A stretch of 34,678 bases of DNA from Bacteroidales bacterium (GCA_019038645.1 JAHOYT010000002.1:1-34678), one strand, 5' to 3'. Shown: positions 16,896 to 25,129, counted from the first letter of the stretch. Notes: generated by a model not told the origin, from the letters alone. Numbers and translations are program-made.

Positions 16896-17480
16896 ATGAA
16901 TTTTAAGAGTGTTATTTCATTTAAGGATTTACAGACTGAACTAAAAAAATCTGAAAAATTGTTTCTGTTGCTTTACAAATCAGGTTCTGAACAAAGTGAT
17001 TGTGCGTATCAAAATTTAAATGAATTAAAAACTGATAATAAAGAGATTAATTTGTTAATTGCTGATGTATCTAAAGTAAAGGATATTCATGAAAAGTTTC
17101 AGATAAATTCGGTTCCGGCCTTTTTAGAATTTGAAAATACAAAGCATACAAAAACCACGAAAGGATGTCATAAACCGGAATTTTTTAAGTTATTGCTTGA
17201 CAATAATTTGTATACAGCGACGAATAAAGAGGATGATAAAAAAGCAAAAAGAGTTATTGTTTATTCAACACAAACATGCCCGCATTGTACAACGCTTAAA
17301 AACTATTTAAAGGATAACAGAATTGCATTCAGAGACATAGATGTATCAAAAGATCAGAAAATGGCAGAACAAATGGTTAAGCGAACTGGTCAGCAGGGAG
17401 TGCCTCAGATTGATATTAATGGCAGGCAAGTTGTTGGATTCGACAAACCAAAAATTGATGAATTGTTAGAAATTAGATAA
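16896..17480 (+). CDS. thioredoxin-like / glutaredoxin fusion protein
   Basis: The 194 residues hold two thioredoxin-fold domains. The N-terminal one (about 1-105) has the cis-proline loop (SVPAF, Pro74) but no CxxC: the position reads SGSEQSDC, with a single Cys36. The C-terminal one (about 118-194) is a glutaredoxin/NrdH-like domain with active site CPHC (128-131), cis-Pro170 in GVPQ and the GF of the glutathione-site region (181-182). No signal peptide is seen, so it is cytoplasmic. Its last base is the first base of an ATG that reads into the GroES-like gene, and the two are probably one operon ending at the terminator at 17833. Partner and reductant are unknown. Confidence 0.85.
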   Translation: MNFKSVISFKDLQTELKKSEKLFLLLYKSGSEQSDCAYQNLNELKTDNKEINLLIADVSKVKDIHEKFQINSVPAFLEFENTKHTKTTKGCHKPEFFKLLLDNNLYTATNKEDDKKAKRVIVYSTQTCPHCTTLKNYLKDNRIAFRDIDVSKDQKMAEQMVKRTGQQGVPQIDINGRQVVGFDKPKIDELLEIR

Positions 17481-17491
17481 TGTTAAATCTG

Positions 17492-17507
17492 TCTGCCGAC
17501 AGGCAGG
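17492..17507. repeat. second copy of dispersed 16-bp palindromic repeat
   Basis: TCTGCCGACAGGCAGG differs by one base from 100-115. The core CTGCC-GACA-GGCAG can form a 5-bp hairpin. It lies between the Trx-Grx stop and the GroES-like start at 17525, and would be translated as SADRQ in an upstream-extended reading frame. Confidence 0.6.
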
Positions 17508-17524
17508 CATTAAAATTGAAAAAA

Positions 17525-17812
17525 ATGAAAGAATTACAACCGTTAAACGAACATGTTTTATTAGATATTACTGACGATAAAGAAGAGCAAAAAACTGCAT
17601 CCGGAATTATTATCCCTGATTCAGCAAAAGAGAAAAAGAAAATTGCAAAAGTTGTTGCAATAAGTAGTATCGAAAATTCAGCTATTAGCGTTGGCGATAG
17701 TGTTTTATATAAAGAATTTTCAGGAACAGAAGCAGAAATTGAAGGGAAGAAATATCTATTAATTCTTTATGACGATATTTTAGCTAAAATTGTTGAAACA
17801 GAAGCAATTTAG
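17525..17812 (+). CDS. GroES-like co-chaperonin, stand-alone
   Basis: The 95-residue product matches the GroES/Cpn10 fold: MKELQPLNEHVLLDI at the N-terminus, then ASGIIIPDSAKEKKK (mobile-loop side), then VGDSVLYKEFSGTEAEIEGKKYLILYDDILA at the end, given here in outline. I chose the ATG at 17525. The frame is open back to an ATG at 17480, but those 15 codons read through the dispersed repeat at 17492-17507, whereas 17525 starts exactly where GroES homology begins. No groEL is adjacent; it is instead paired with a thioredoxin-glutaredoxin fusion. It may be a second, specialised GroES-like protein beside a groESL operon elsewhere. Family is secure, role is not. Confidence 0.87.
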   Translation: MKELQPLNEHVLLDITDDKEEQKTASGIIIPDSAKEKKKIAKVVAISSIENSAISVGDSVLYKEFSGTEAEIEGKKYLLILYDDILAKIVETEAI

Positions 17813-17832
17813 TCAAACATAATGAATAAATT

Positions 17833-17868
17833 AAGGGTGCTCTGAATAATAACACCCTTTTATTTTTT
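17833..17868 (+). terminator. rho-independent terminator after GroES-like gene
   Basis: AAGGGTG (17833-17839) pairs with CACCCTT (17853-17859) around a 13-nt loop, followed by a T-rich tract (17858-17868). It overlaps the end of the convergent minus-strand gene. Confidence 0.8.
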
Positions 17869-18604
17869 ACCTGCCATCAACATTTAGTATGCGGGTTTTC
17901 TTTTTCAGGGTTCTAAGAATAACGAAAGCAAGAAAAGTTATTATTAGTGTGTAAAGCCAGAAATCTGTAATCAGAAATGTTTTAGTCTCAAGATAATTTC
18001 TTAAAACATTTAAATAAGCGAATGAAATTCCTACTGCAAAAAGGCCATTATATTCTCTTTTTAACACGTTCCTGGTTGAAAATTCCATTTCAGACTTGTT
18101 CCATCCTTTAAGTTTTGGGAAAAACGGAGGAGCCGTCATCGACCATTTTAGATACTTATCACCAAATTTATTTTTAAGAAATTGTTCTTCGGCAAACATT
18201 ATTCTTTCGTAATAAAGCCAGAATAAAAGAATACATGTTATAGCAAACCATATATTATTAACATAAAGAATAATTCCGAACCACATTAGAAAATTTCCAA
18301 GATAAAGCGGATGTCTTACAACAGAATAAATCCCTTTGGTATTTACAGTTTCTGCAACCTGCTGTTCTGTATTCCTTCCCGAAGTTCCTTTTGGCGTGAA
18401 TCCAATTACCATTATTCTAACAGCAAGTCCAAGAATTGAAACAGCCAGACAAATAATCGACCATGTTAATTCCGGAAGCTGAAAATCGTTTTTAAACTCT
18501 AAAATTAAAACCAGAGTGGCCAGGGGATATAAAATAACCGGTAAAAAACTACGGTATTTAAAAAACCAGTTTCCTCTTTTGTCAAATTCTTCTACTAAAG
18601 ACAT
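17867..18604 (-). CDS. isoprenylcysteine carboxyl methyltransferase-like membrane protein
   Basis: The 245 residues form an integral membrane methyltransferase of the ICMT / phospholipid methyltransferase type. The SAM-binding signature is RHPLYLGNFLMWFG (97-110) with the later paired acidic residues in YYERIMFAEEQFL (Glu139-Glu140) and the FGDKYLKW motif (147-154). About five to six membrane segments are visible: roughly 20-36, 46-68, 104-130 (helical hairpin), 188-207 and 215-235, the last two forming a C-terminal extension. The substrate in bacteria is usually unknown. It follows the ferredoxin gene on the same strand, but a terminator lies between them, so it probably has its own promoter. 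Confidence 0.85.
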   Translation of the reverse strand: MSLVEEFDKRGNWFFKYRSFLPVILYPLATLVLILEFKNDFQLPELTWSIICLAVSILGLAVRIMVIGFTPKGTSGRNTEQQVAETVNTKGIYSVVRHPLYLGNFLMWFGIILYVNNIWFAITCILLFWLYYERIMFAEEQFLKNKFGDKYLKWSMTAPPFFPKLKGWNKSEMEFSTRNVLKREYNGLFAVGISFAYLNVLRNYLETKTFLITDFWLYTLIITFLAFVILRTLKKKTRILNVDGR

Positions 18605-18698
18605 AATGTGCTTTTTTTATTTTAAAACTTCTGGCGGTGAATTTAATAATATTTTAGCGATTTCAGATATGTATATATCAGACTAAAATATTAGGAAT

Positions 18699-18723
18699 AA
18701 AAAAACCCGCTAAAAAAGCGGGT
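18699..18723 (-). terminator. rho-independent terminator after ferredoxin gene
   Basis: ACCCGC (18705-18710) pairs with GCGGGT (18718-18723) around a 7-nt loop. Read on the minus strand, the stem is followed by a run of T residues (complement of the A-tract 18699-18705). Confidence 0.85.
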
Positions 18724-18743
18724 GTATTTTTTAAGCTTCTGAT

Positions 18744-18911
18744 TTATTCCGGATGAATTGCTTCAACAGGACAAACATCAGCACATGCACCACAATCAGT
18801 ACAGGTTTCAGGATCAATTGTATAGATATCACCTTCAGCGATTGATTCAACCGGACATTCATCTATACAAGATCCACAAGCTGTGCAATCATCAGTTATA
18901 ACGTAAGCCAT
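18744..18911 (-). CDS. 2[4Fe-4S] ferredoxin
   Basis: This 55-residue protein is an electron carrier. It starts MAYVITDDCTACGSCIDECP and continues with a second half of the form CTDCGACADVCPVEAI, giving two CxxCxxCxxxCP cluster-binding motifs (Cys9, 12, 15, 19 and Cys37, 40, 43, 47). This is the classic clostridial-type low-potential ferredoxin, common in anaerobic and facultative Bacteroidota. The ATG is preceded on the minus strand by a TAATTTTG box about 40 nt upstream, and the gene ends 21 nt before a strong hairpin terminator, so it is monocistronic. I derived it from the reverse-complement translation; all eight cysteines are present. Confidence 0.95.
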   Translation of the reverse strand: MAYVITDDCTACGSCIDECPVESIAEGDIYTIDPETCTDCGACADVCPVEAIHPE

Positions 18912-18951
18912 GATTTTTATTTTTAAGTTTTAAAATTATTTAATTAATATG

Positions 18952-18959
18952 CAAAATTA
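18952..18959 (-). promoter_or_regulatory. candidate -7 promoter box of ferredoxin gene
   Basis: TAATTTTG on the minus strand matches TAnnTTTG and lies about 40 nt upstream of the ferredoxin ATG. No clear -33 element is visible. Confidence 0.35.
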
Positions 18960-19068
18960 TTTCCTTAATTTAATTTGAGAAATAAAATGGCTAATAAATA
19001 TCTTTTTTGGACAAATTTAGAATGATTCTAAATAAGTTGTTTGAGTTTACCAAAAAGTCTTATAACAA

Positions 19069-20259
19069 TTAACTATCATTTAAGAAACGTATTGAAATAT
19101 ATGCCATTGTTCCCACTCCTGTTTTCAGAGATTTTTCCTGAATATTAAAAGTAGGTGAATGTAAGGGATCCTTGAAATCATTACCATCTGATGTGCCAAG
19201 ACGATAAAAAGTAGCGGGAATTTCTTGCGAGTAATATGCAAAATCTTCAGCTGTCATTCTGATATCCAAATCAACTACATTTTCATCTCCTAAAAATTCC
19301 TTTGCATATTTTATTGATTTTTCAGTTGTATTCTCATTATTAATTAATACAGGATAACCTTTTTTAATATTTATATCCACTTTTGCTCCTTGCTTTTCTG
19401 CAATAGCCTGTGCAATTTCATTTATTTTCTGATGAATATTTTTTCTGTTCTTTTCATCCATAGTTCTGAACGTGCCTTCCAGATAAACTTCATTTGGAAT
19501 AACATTTGTTGCTCCGTTGGCAATAATTTTCCCGATCGTAAGCACTGTAGGAATATCTTCTGGAGCTATCTCGTCAGGTATTTTTTGTAATGCAATAATG
19601 ATCTGTGAAGCAATTAAAACAGTATTTGTTATTTTTTCAGGCATTGCACCATGTCCACCTTTTCCTCTAATAGTTAAATATAGTTCATCCGTTGAGGCCA
19701 TATAAATACCTTTTTTAAAGCCTGTTTTTCCGTATGGTAATTCCGGATATACATGCTGACCAAGAATAAATTCAGGAACAGGATCTTCCAGAACACCTTC
19801 TTCAATCATCTGTTTTGCTCCGCCAGGTATTTTCTCTTCGGCTGGTTGAAAAATAAATTTTATACTACCCTCGAAATGCTCTTTTAAATCGTTTAAAATT
19901 AGCAGAGTTCCAAGTAATGAGGCGGTATGTGCATCGTGTCCGCAAGCGTGCATTACGCCTTGATTAACAGACTTGTAAGATAAATTATTTTTTTCATTTA
20001 CAGGTAATGCATCCATATCAGCCCTTAAGGCAAGAGTTCTTTTTTTAGGATTTTCACCTTCAATATATGCTACAATACCTGTATTTGCCACTCCTGCATC
20101 GTATCTAATATTCCATGTATCAAGTAGTGACAGAATATATTTTGAGGTTTCTGTTTCGTTAAATGACAGTTCAGGACACTGATGGATATGCCTCCTGATT
20201 TCAATAACCTGATTATAGTATTTTTCTGTAAGCTGAGTTATAATATTTTTTAGATCCAT
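19069..20259 (-). CDS. M20 family amidohydrolase / metallopeptidase
   Basis: The 396 residues match the M20D group, which includes N-acyl-L-amino-acid amidohydrolases and hippurate hydrolases. Metal-site motifs are LRADMDALPV (78-87), HACGHDAHTA (104-113, with the Cys typical of M20D and His108) and the catalytic Glu pair in QPAEEKIPGG (138-147). GGHGAMP marks the dimerisation domain, and DLDIRMTAEDFAYY the last metal-ligand region. No signal peptide is visible, so the enzyme is cytosolic. Its start overlaps the stop of the TauE-like gene by one base, making it the last gene of a three-gene minus-strand operon. A role in hydrolysing acylated or conjugated amino acids is likely; the exact substrate is unknown. 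Confidence 0.92.
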   Translation of the reverse strand: MDLKNIITQLTEKYYNQVIEIRRHIHQCPELSFNETETSKYILSLLDTWNIRYDAGVANTGIVAYIEGENPKKRTLALRADMDALPVNEKNNLSYKSVNQGVMHACGHDAHTASLLGTLLILNDLKEHFEGSIKFIFQPAEEKIPGGAKQMIEEGVLEDPVPEFILGQHVYPELPYGKTGFKKGIYMASTDELYLTIRGKGGHGAMPEKITNTVLIASQIIIALQKIPDEIAPEDIPTVLTIGKIIANGATNVIPNEVYLEGTFRTMDEKNRKNIHQKINEIAQAIAEKQGAKVDINIKKGYPVLINNENTTEKSIKYAKEFLGDENVVDLDIRMTAEDFAYYSQEIPATFYRLGTSDGNDFKDPLHSPTFNIQEKSLKTGVGTMAYISIRFLNDS

Positions 20260-20627
20260 TATTTATCAATTATCATTTTTAAGGAAATTAATAACAGAAA
20301 TATGCCAAAAACTTTTTTCAGAGTTTTTGCAGGTAAATTAACAGAAATTATTGATCCGAGATAGCTTCCAAGCACAAATGCTATAATAAGTATTATTGCA
20401 AATTTGAAATTAACGTAACCGTTTTTATTATAATTTAGTACACCCAGAATACCCACGGGGAACAGGAGTACAGCAAGGCTGGTTCCCTGTGCCTGATGCT
20501 GAGTAAATCCAAGTATAAATATAAGTGCTGGTACAATAATTATTCCTCCACCAAGCCCAAGAGTTCCTCCCGCAATTCCTGCAATAAACCCTATTATAAT
20601 TAGTATAATAATTTCATTTACGCTCAT
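20259..20627 (-). CDS. half-size TauE/SafE (TSUP) permease
   Basis: The 122 residues form about four membrane helices and match one half of the TSUP (sulfite exporter TauE/SafE) family, with the hallmark GFIAGIAGGTLGLGGGIIIVP (residues 13-33). Typical family members have two such halves in about 240-260 residues; here only one is encoded and the next gene begins at once, so the protein presumably acts as a homodimer. It starts 10 nt after the large outer-membrane protein gene and overlaps the M20 gene by one base. It may export an organic acid or sulfur-containing product of the peptidase, which is speculation from gene order. Confidence 0.85.
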   Translation of the reverse strand: MSVNEIIILIIIGFIAGIAGGTLGLGGGIIIVPALIFILGFTQHQAQGTSLAVLLFPVGILGVLNYNKNGYVNFKFAIILIIAFVLGSYLGSIISVNLPAKTLKKVFGIFLLLISLKMIIDK

Positions 20628-20637
20628 GATGTATTAT

Positions 20638-23600
20638 TTAAAAATCCAAACTTAATGAAAAATAGAAAATTCGTGGAGTAATTTGCTGATTTTCTATTCC
20701 CCATGCCCAGTCAAAACGTGCAAAATATCCAAAGAGCATAGCTCTCAACCCAAATCCATAACCAGCAACCACAGGGCTTCGTTCGGTATCTAATGTTATA
20801 ATTATTGATCCACGGTCAATAATATCCTGATCGTATGCATTTTCATCTGAGTATGGGTTCCACCCGCTCCATGCTGAGCCGGCATCAAAAAATCCAACCA
20901 GTTGCATATTTGACCAGAATGACGAATTTACGGGGTAATTTGAAAAATACTTAACAAAAGGCCATCGTAATTCTGTATTTATAAGAGCAAAGTTATTACC
21001 GTTTCTTATATTCTGAGGGAATCCTCTGAGATTTGTTGCAACAGCCTGGTATGCATATTCCTCATTTTCATCAATCGGTATTTCATTTAGTGGAATAAAT
21101 GTTGGGGTGCTTTGCGAAAAATTTGTCCAGTTGTCAACACCACCCAGGTAATAAATTAATTTATTGTTACCAAACGATGTGCTTCCTGCAATCCGGGCTG
21201 CTAAAATCAGATCGCGGTGAATTTTCTGATAATGTCTGAAATCAGCTCCCAGAACGAATAAATCTGTTTTTGTTTTATTTATTTGTTTGTAATATTCTCC
21301 GAAAATTTTATAACGGCTTCCATTATACAGGTTTGTACCTTTGCTTATTGTATTATCAAAAATATAATCAAATTTTATTCCGGCCCACAATTTATGAACA
21401 TCAGGCAAATTGAGACTGTTACGATCTATTGACATATAAATTTGCCTGTCATGTCGGAGTGTTAATGTACCTTTTATGGCTGTAATCTGACTAAAGGGTA
21501 TTGTTCTCAGGTACATTAATTTGTTGGTTTGTGTTTTAGAAATAAAACTTGCAGTAGTATTTTCAAAACTCTGACGATGATAAATAATTTGTTCGTCAAT
21601 TTTTTTCTTCAGGTTTTCTAAACTCACTAAATATTCATTACTATTAAAATCGGCTGAAAATCTTACTCCGGCAATTATTTTGTAATCTTCAAGAAGGTCG
21701 TATGCCCCAATTTTGAATAAAGCATTGAAGCCAGGATTAAAATATACTGCTCCTCCTGTAAAGGCCTGATATGTTGAATTTAGGAAGCTGAAATCAACCT
21801 GACTGATAACATGATCGGTGTAAAATGTACGCTGGTAAATCTGAATTTTTGGTGTTGATAAGGCAAACTGCGAAGTATCATATTTTATGCTATCGTATTT
21901 TACATGAAACAAGGGCTTTTCAAACTCGAATACATAATGATTTACATCAACATAACTATCTTCTACAGAAAGCATTTTCGTTGTATCGGCAATATCATGT
22001 AAATTATTTTTGGTTTTCAGACTGTCCTCCTTCTGAACTTCTGAGTTTAGAAAATCACGAAAAACTGTATTGTTTAATTTTAAATCTGTTTTTGAAATTT
22101 CATAATCATTAATATTTCTTTTATAAATCTGATATATTCCGTTATCATAATTAGTATAAACAATTCCTGTGTTACTCCGGTTTAAATCGAACTCAGTAAT
22201 GTCTTTTGAAAAATTTGTTACAGGCTTTTGATTAAGAAAATACCTATAATGTAATGCAGTATCAATGTAGCTAATAGTACTGTCATATTTTCCCAGAAAA
22301 ATATTTTTTATACCATTCTGATCGTTCAGATAAAAGTATTCCTGTTCTCTGTACTGAACTGGGGAGAATTCGTTTTCAGTATAAGTGTCTGTTAATTTTG
22401 CTAAAACAATATTTCTGTTTTTATAATCGTATTTATAGAGATCAAATTGATTAGCATAATCATAATTATCCGATGTGAGAGTATCGCTTATGCGGTTTGA
22501 TGAAAAAACTATTTCGGTTGAATTATTTAAAAACCGGGGATTGAAATCATCAGCCACATCATCTGTAATTTGCTCACTTGATGATGATGCAATATCGAAT
22601 ACAAATATATCTGTTTTGCTGTTTTTAACAGCAGAAAACACCATTTTAGTACCGTCTTCGGAGTAAGAAAAGCTTAGAACTTTATCAAAATACAGAAGGT
22701 TCCGTTCAGTAAATTCATCCTTATCACTTATATAATGGATTAATTTTAATCCTCCTTTTTTTTCTGTAATAATCGTAAGGATGTTTCCTGAAGGATGCCA
22801 GTTTATTACCGGATAAGTGTAATCATTTACTTGTTTTATTTTGTGGCCCTGTTTTAATATTTTTTCCGATTTTTCCAATTGTGAATTGTAAATCCAAATC
22901 TTATATTGTCCTAATTCATTACTTACATATGCTATTTGTTCTCCGTCCTGACTTAATTTTGCATTGTTATAGAAAACATCAGGTTTATTTTTTTGTATAA
23001 TTCTTTTATCGCTTATTGAATCAATTGTTGAAAGAGATTCGTTTTCGAAATAATCATTATAATAATTCAGCCACTGATGTGTGATTTCTTTAAAGGGTAG
23101 TCCCAGCACATTAAGTAAAGCACTATTCGCTCCTTTATTAACCCTTGTTAAATATATTATATCAGTGATTACATTACTACCATAATAATCATTAATATAT
23201 TTCCAAAAAGAATGTCCTGCACAAACAGCATCTTCGCCTGTTAGTCTGTTAAATTTTTTATACCTCTTGTTAACAATCCCGTCTTTAACCCTGTTTTCAG
23301 TTTCAGTGCTCCATTCCTCAGCCAGATACGATGTTAATCCTTTGATATACCATTCCGGTAAATTTAGCATTGTTGAATTGGCAAAGTTGTCAGATAGTTT
23401 ATTCCCATAAAGCATTTCCATTACAACAACCTCAGAGATAGCAGATCGCATTTGATTTAGATATTCCTGATGATCGCCCTGAAAATAAAGGCTTACTTTG
23501 TTATTTCTGATTCTGGTTATACCTCCTGTATTATATTCTTCTTTTCCCGTTATTAATCCAACGTTACTTTGTCTGAAATCTGAATATTTATTATGAACCA

Positions 23601-23877
23601 GAAATATTAAACGCTTATTAAGCTTGTGATTTAAAAGTTCTTCCAGTCTTAATATTTCTTTAGTTGCATTTTCTCCTGTAAAACGCGCTATTGTTTCACC
23701 ATCCTGATTAAAGTATGTGTCAAACTTATCAAATCTGTAAAACGACCAGTAAAAATCATTATACTGAACTCTGTTTTTTCCAAAGTTCATCTGATGACCA
23801 TTATAAAATTGAGCATTTGAATTTTGCGAAATCAAAAGAGCAGAAAGAAAGACAATTATTACTAATACTTTTTTCAA
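20638..23877 (-). CDS. large surface protein: peptidase-like N-terminus, PD40 propeller, Omp85-like barrel
   Basis: This protein of about 1080 residues is probably an outer-membrane protein. I place the start at a TTG (23877), which gives the lysine-led signal peptide MKKVLVIIVFLSALLISQNS and an NAQ cleavage site; an upstream in-frame ATG at 23937 would add 20 hydrophobic residues and spoil it. Counting from that ATG, residues about 50-320 resemble peptidase-MA-like domains, but the zinc motif HExxH is replaced by SEVVVMEM. Residues about 320-640 contain TolB-type PD40 propeller repeats (LSQDGEQIAYVSN, FSYSEDGTKMVFS, FNPRFLNNSTEIVFSSNR). The C-terminal 350 residues are beta-strand rich with Omp85/surface-antigen features (TNLRGFPQNIRNGN, VAGYGFGLRAML) and end FYFSLSLDF, a barrel-closing strand. 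It heads an operon with the TSUP and M20 genes. Confidence 0.85.
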   Translation of the reverse strand: MKKVLVIIVFLSALLISQNSNAQFYNGHQMNFGKNRVQYNDFYWSFYRFDKFDTYFNQDGETIARFTGENATKEILRLEELLNHKLNKRLIFLVHNKYSDFRQSNVGLITGKEEYNTGGITRIRNNKVSLYFQGDHQEYLNQMRSAISEVVVMEMLYGNKLSDNFANSTMLNLPEWYIKGLTSYLAEEWSTETENRVKDGIVNKRYKKFNRLTGEDAVCAGHSFWKYINDYYGSNVITDIIYLTRVNKGANSALLNVLGLPFKEITHQWLNYYNDYFENESLSTIDSISDKRIIQKNKPDVFYNNAKLSQDGEQIAYVSNELGQYKIWIYNSQLEKSEKILKQGHKIKQVNDYTYPVINWHPSGNILTIITEKKGGLKLIHYISDKDEFTERNLLYFDKVLSFSYSEDGTKMVFSAVKNSKTDIFVFDIASSSSEQITDDVADDFNPRFLNNSTEIVFSSNRISDTLTSDNYDYANQFDLYKYDYKNRNIVLAKLTDTYTENEFSPVQYREQEYFYLNDQNGIKNIFLGKYDSTISYIDTALHYRYFLNQKPVTNFSKDITEFDLNRSNTGIVYTNYDNGIYQIYKRNINDYEISKTDLKLNNTVFRDFLNSEVQKEDSLKTKNNLHDIADTTKMLSVEDSYVDVNHYVFEFEKPLFHVKYDSIKYDTSQFALSTPKIQIYQRTFYTDHVISQVDFSFLNSTYQAFTGGAVYFNPGFNALFKIGAYDLLEDYKIIAGVRFSADFNSNEYLVSLENLKKKIDEQIIYHRQSFENTTASFISKTQTNKLMYLRTIPFSQITAIKGTLTLRHDRQIYMSIDRNSLNLPDVHKLWAGIKFDYIFDNTISKGTNLYNGSRYKIFGEYYKQINKTKTDLFVLGADFRHYQKIHRDLILAARIAGSTSFGNNKLIYYLGGVDNWTNFSQSTPTFIPLNEIPIDENEEYAYQAVATNLRGFPQNIRNGNNFALINTELRWPFVKYFSNYPVNSSFWSNMQLVGFFDAGSAWSGWNPYSDENAYDQDIIDRGSIIITLDTERSPVVAGYGFGLRAMLFGYFARFDWAWGIENQQITPRIFYFSLSLDF

Positions 23878-23959
23878 AATAAATTGCAAGTTTATCAAAT
23901 ATGAAAAGTAAAAAATAATTTTGGTTGAATTTACCACAATAATGTTAAAAGTTAAAGTT

Positions 23960-23976
23960 TGTTAACGATATTAACA
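23960..23976. promoter_or_regulatory. inverted repeat in divergent promoter region
   Basis: TGTTAA-CGATA-TTAACA is a perfect 6-bp inverted repeat between the divergent surface-protein operon and the DUF1573 gene. A regulator site is possible; no regulator can be named. Confidence 0.35.
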
Positions 23977-23992
23977 TACATTCATTATTTAT

Positions 23993-24000
23993 TATTTTTG
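23993..24000 (+). promoter_or_regulatory. candidate -7 promoter box of DUF1573 gene
   Basis: TATTTTTG fits TAnnTTTG and lies 43 nt before the ATG at 24044. The nearest TTTG upstream is spaced too far away to be a good -33 element. Confidence 0.3.
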
Positions 24001-24043
24001 TTAAACGTTTCGATTTTTAAAGTAGAATATAAAAATAATTCTT

Positions 24044-25129
24044 ATGAAAAAATTAATAATTAGCCTGATCTCTGTTCTTGTTTTTGTTAGTTATGTTAAT
24101 GCACAGCAAAAAGGCGCAAATATATCATTTGAAAAAGAGATACATGATTTTGGTAAAATTAAGGAAGATGGTGGTAAAGTAGAGTATAAATTCGCCTTCA
24201 CAAATACGGGCAACTCTCCGTTAATTATAACTAAAGTCAAAGCTTCATGTGGTTGCACTTCGCCCACATGGACAGAAAAGCCTGTTATGCCAGGGCAAAA
24301 AGGATTTGTTAAAGCAGTCTTTGATCCGGTAAGACGTCCCGGAAATTTTAATAAAAGCATTTCTGTAGAAAGTAATTCAGAAAAAGGTAGGAATATTTTA
24401 AGAATAACAGGTGAAGTCTCAGCCCGTGAAAAAACAATTGTGGATTTCTATCCAAAAACGATGGGTGAGTTAAGACTTGAAACAAATCATATGGCATTTG
24501 TCAGAGTATACAGTACTGAAATTAAAACTGATACTTTGAAAATTATTAATACGTCGGATTCAAATATGAAAATAACTTTGACTAATGTTCCTGATTATTT
24601 GAAACTGACTACTGTGCCTGCGGTGCTTAAGCCCGGGAAAAAAGGCTATATAATTGGAGAGTACAATGGTGCAACTGTAAATGACTGGGGTTTTGTTACC
24701 GATAGAGTCAAAGTATATTTAAATAACAAACAAGCAGCCGAAGGTGCTATTACAATTAGTGCAAAGATAGAAGAGGATTTTTCTCATTTATCTGAGACAG
24801 AAATTTTAAATGCTCCAAAAATAGTTTTTGAGGAAAAGACATTTAATTTTGGAGAAAGTGATTATAATGAAAAAGTTGAATATTTATTTAAATTCAAGAA
24901 TGAAGGTAAAAGTGATTTAATAATTCGTAAAATCAGAACAACCTGTGGATGCACAACCGTAGCTCCCGAAAATAAAACAATTAAACCTGGTGCAAGCAGT
25001 TCGTTTAAAACAATTTTTAATCCGGGATCAAGAACCGGTACTCAACGAAAGTCTATTTACGTTGTAACAAATGATCCAAAAAGTTCAAATGTACGATTAA
25101 TGATTACAGGTAAAATAAAAGAAAAATAG
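24044..25129 (+). CDS. secreted protein with two DUF1573 (ASH/Ig-like) domains
   Basis: The 361 residues start with a signal peptide (cleavage after VNA, residue 20). Two DUF1573 domains follow, about 27-125 and 262-360. Each opens with a FxxxxHDFG/FNFG strand, has the K-F-F/N-G pattern (YKFAFTNTGNSPLII and YLFKFKNEGKSDLII) and carries the family-defining CGCT motif (SCGCTSP and TCGCTTV). A middle region of about 130 residues with related beta-strand character may be a third, diverged Ig-like unit. DUF1573 proteins are abundant in Bacteroidota envelopes and are usually lipoproteins or secreted; function is largely unknown. It is monocistronic with its own terminator. Confidence 0.9.
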   Translation: MKKLIISLISVLVFVSYVNAQQKGANISFEKEIHDFGKIKEDGGKVEYKFAFTNTGNSPLIITKVKASCGCTSPTWTEKPVMPGQKGFVKAVFDPVRRPGNFNKSISVESNSEKGRNILRITGEVSAREKTIVDFYPKTMGELRLETNHMAFVRVYSTEIKTDTLKIINTSDSNMKITLTNVPDYLKLTTVPAVLKPGKKGYIIGEYNGATVNDWGFVTDRVKVYLNNKQAAEGAITISAKIEEDFSHLSETEILNAPKIVFEEKTFNFGESDYNEKVEYLFKFKNEGKSDLIIRKIRTTCGCTTVAPENKTIKPGASSSFKTIFNPGSRTGTQRKSIYVVTNDPKSSNVRLMITGKIKEK

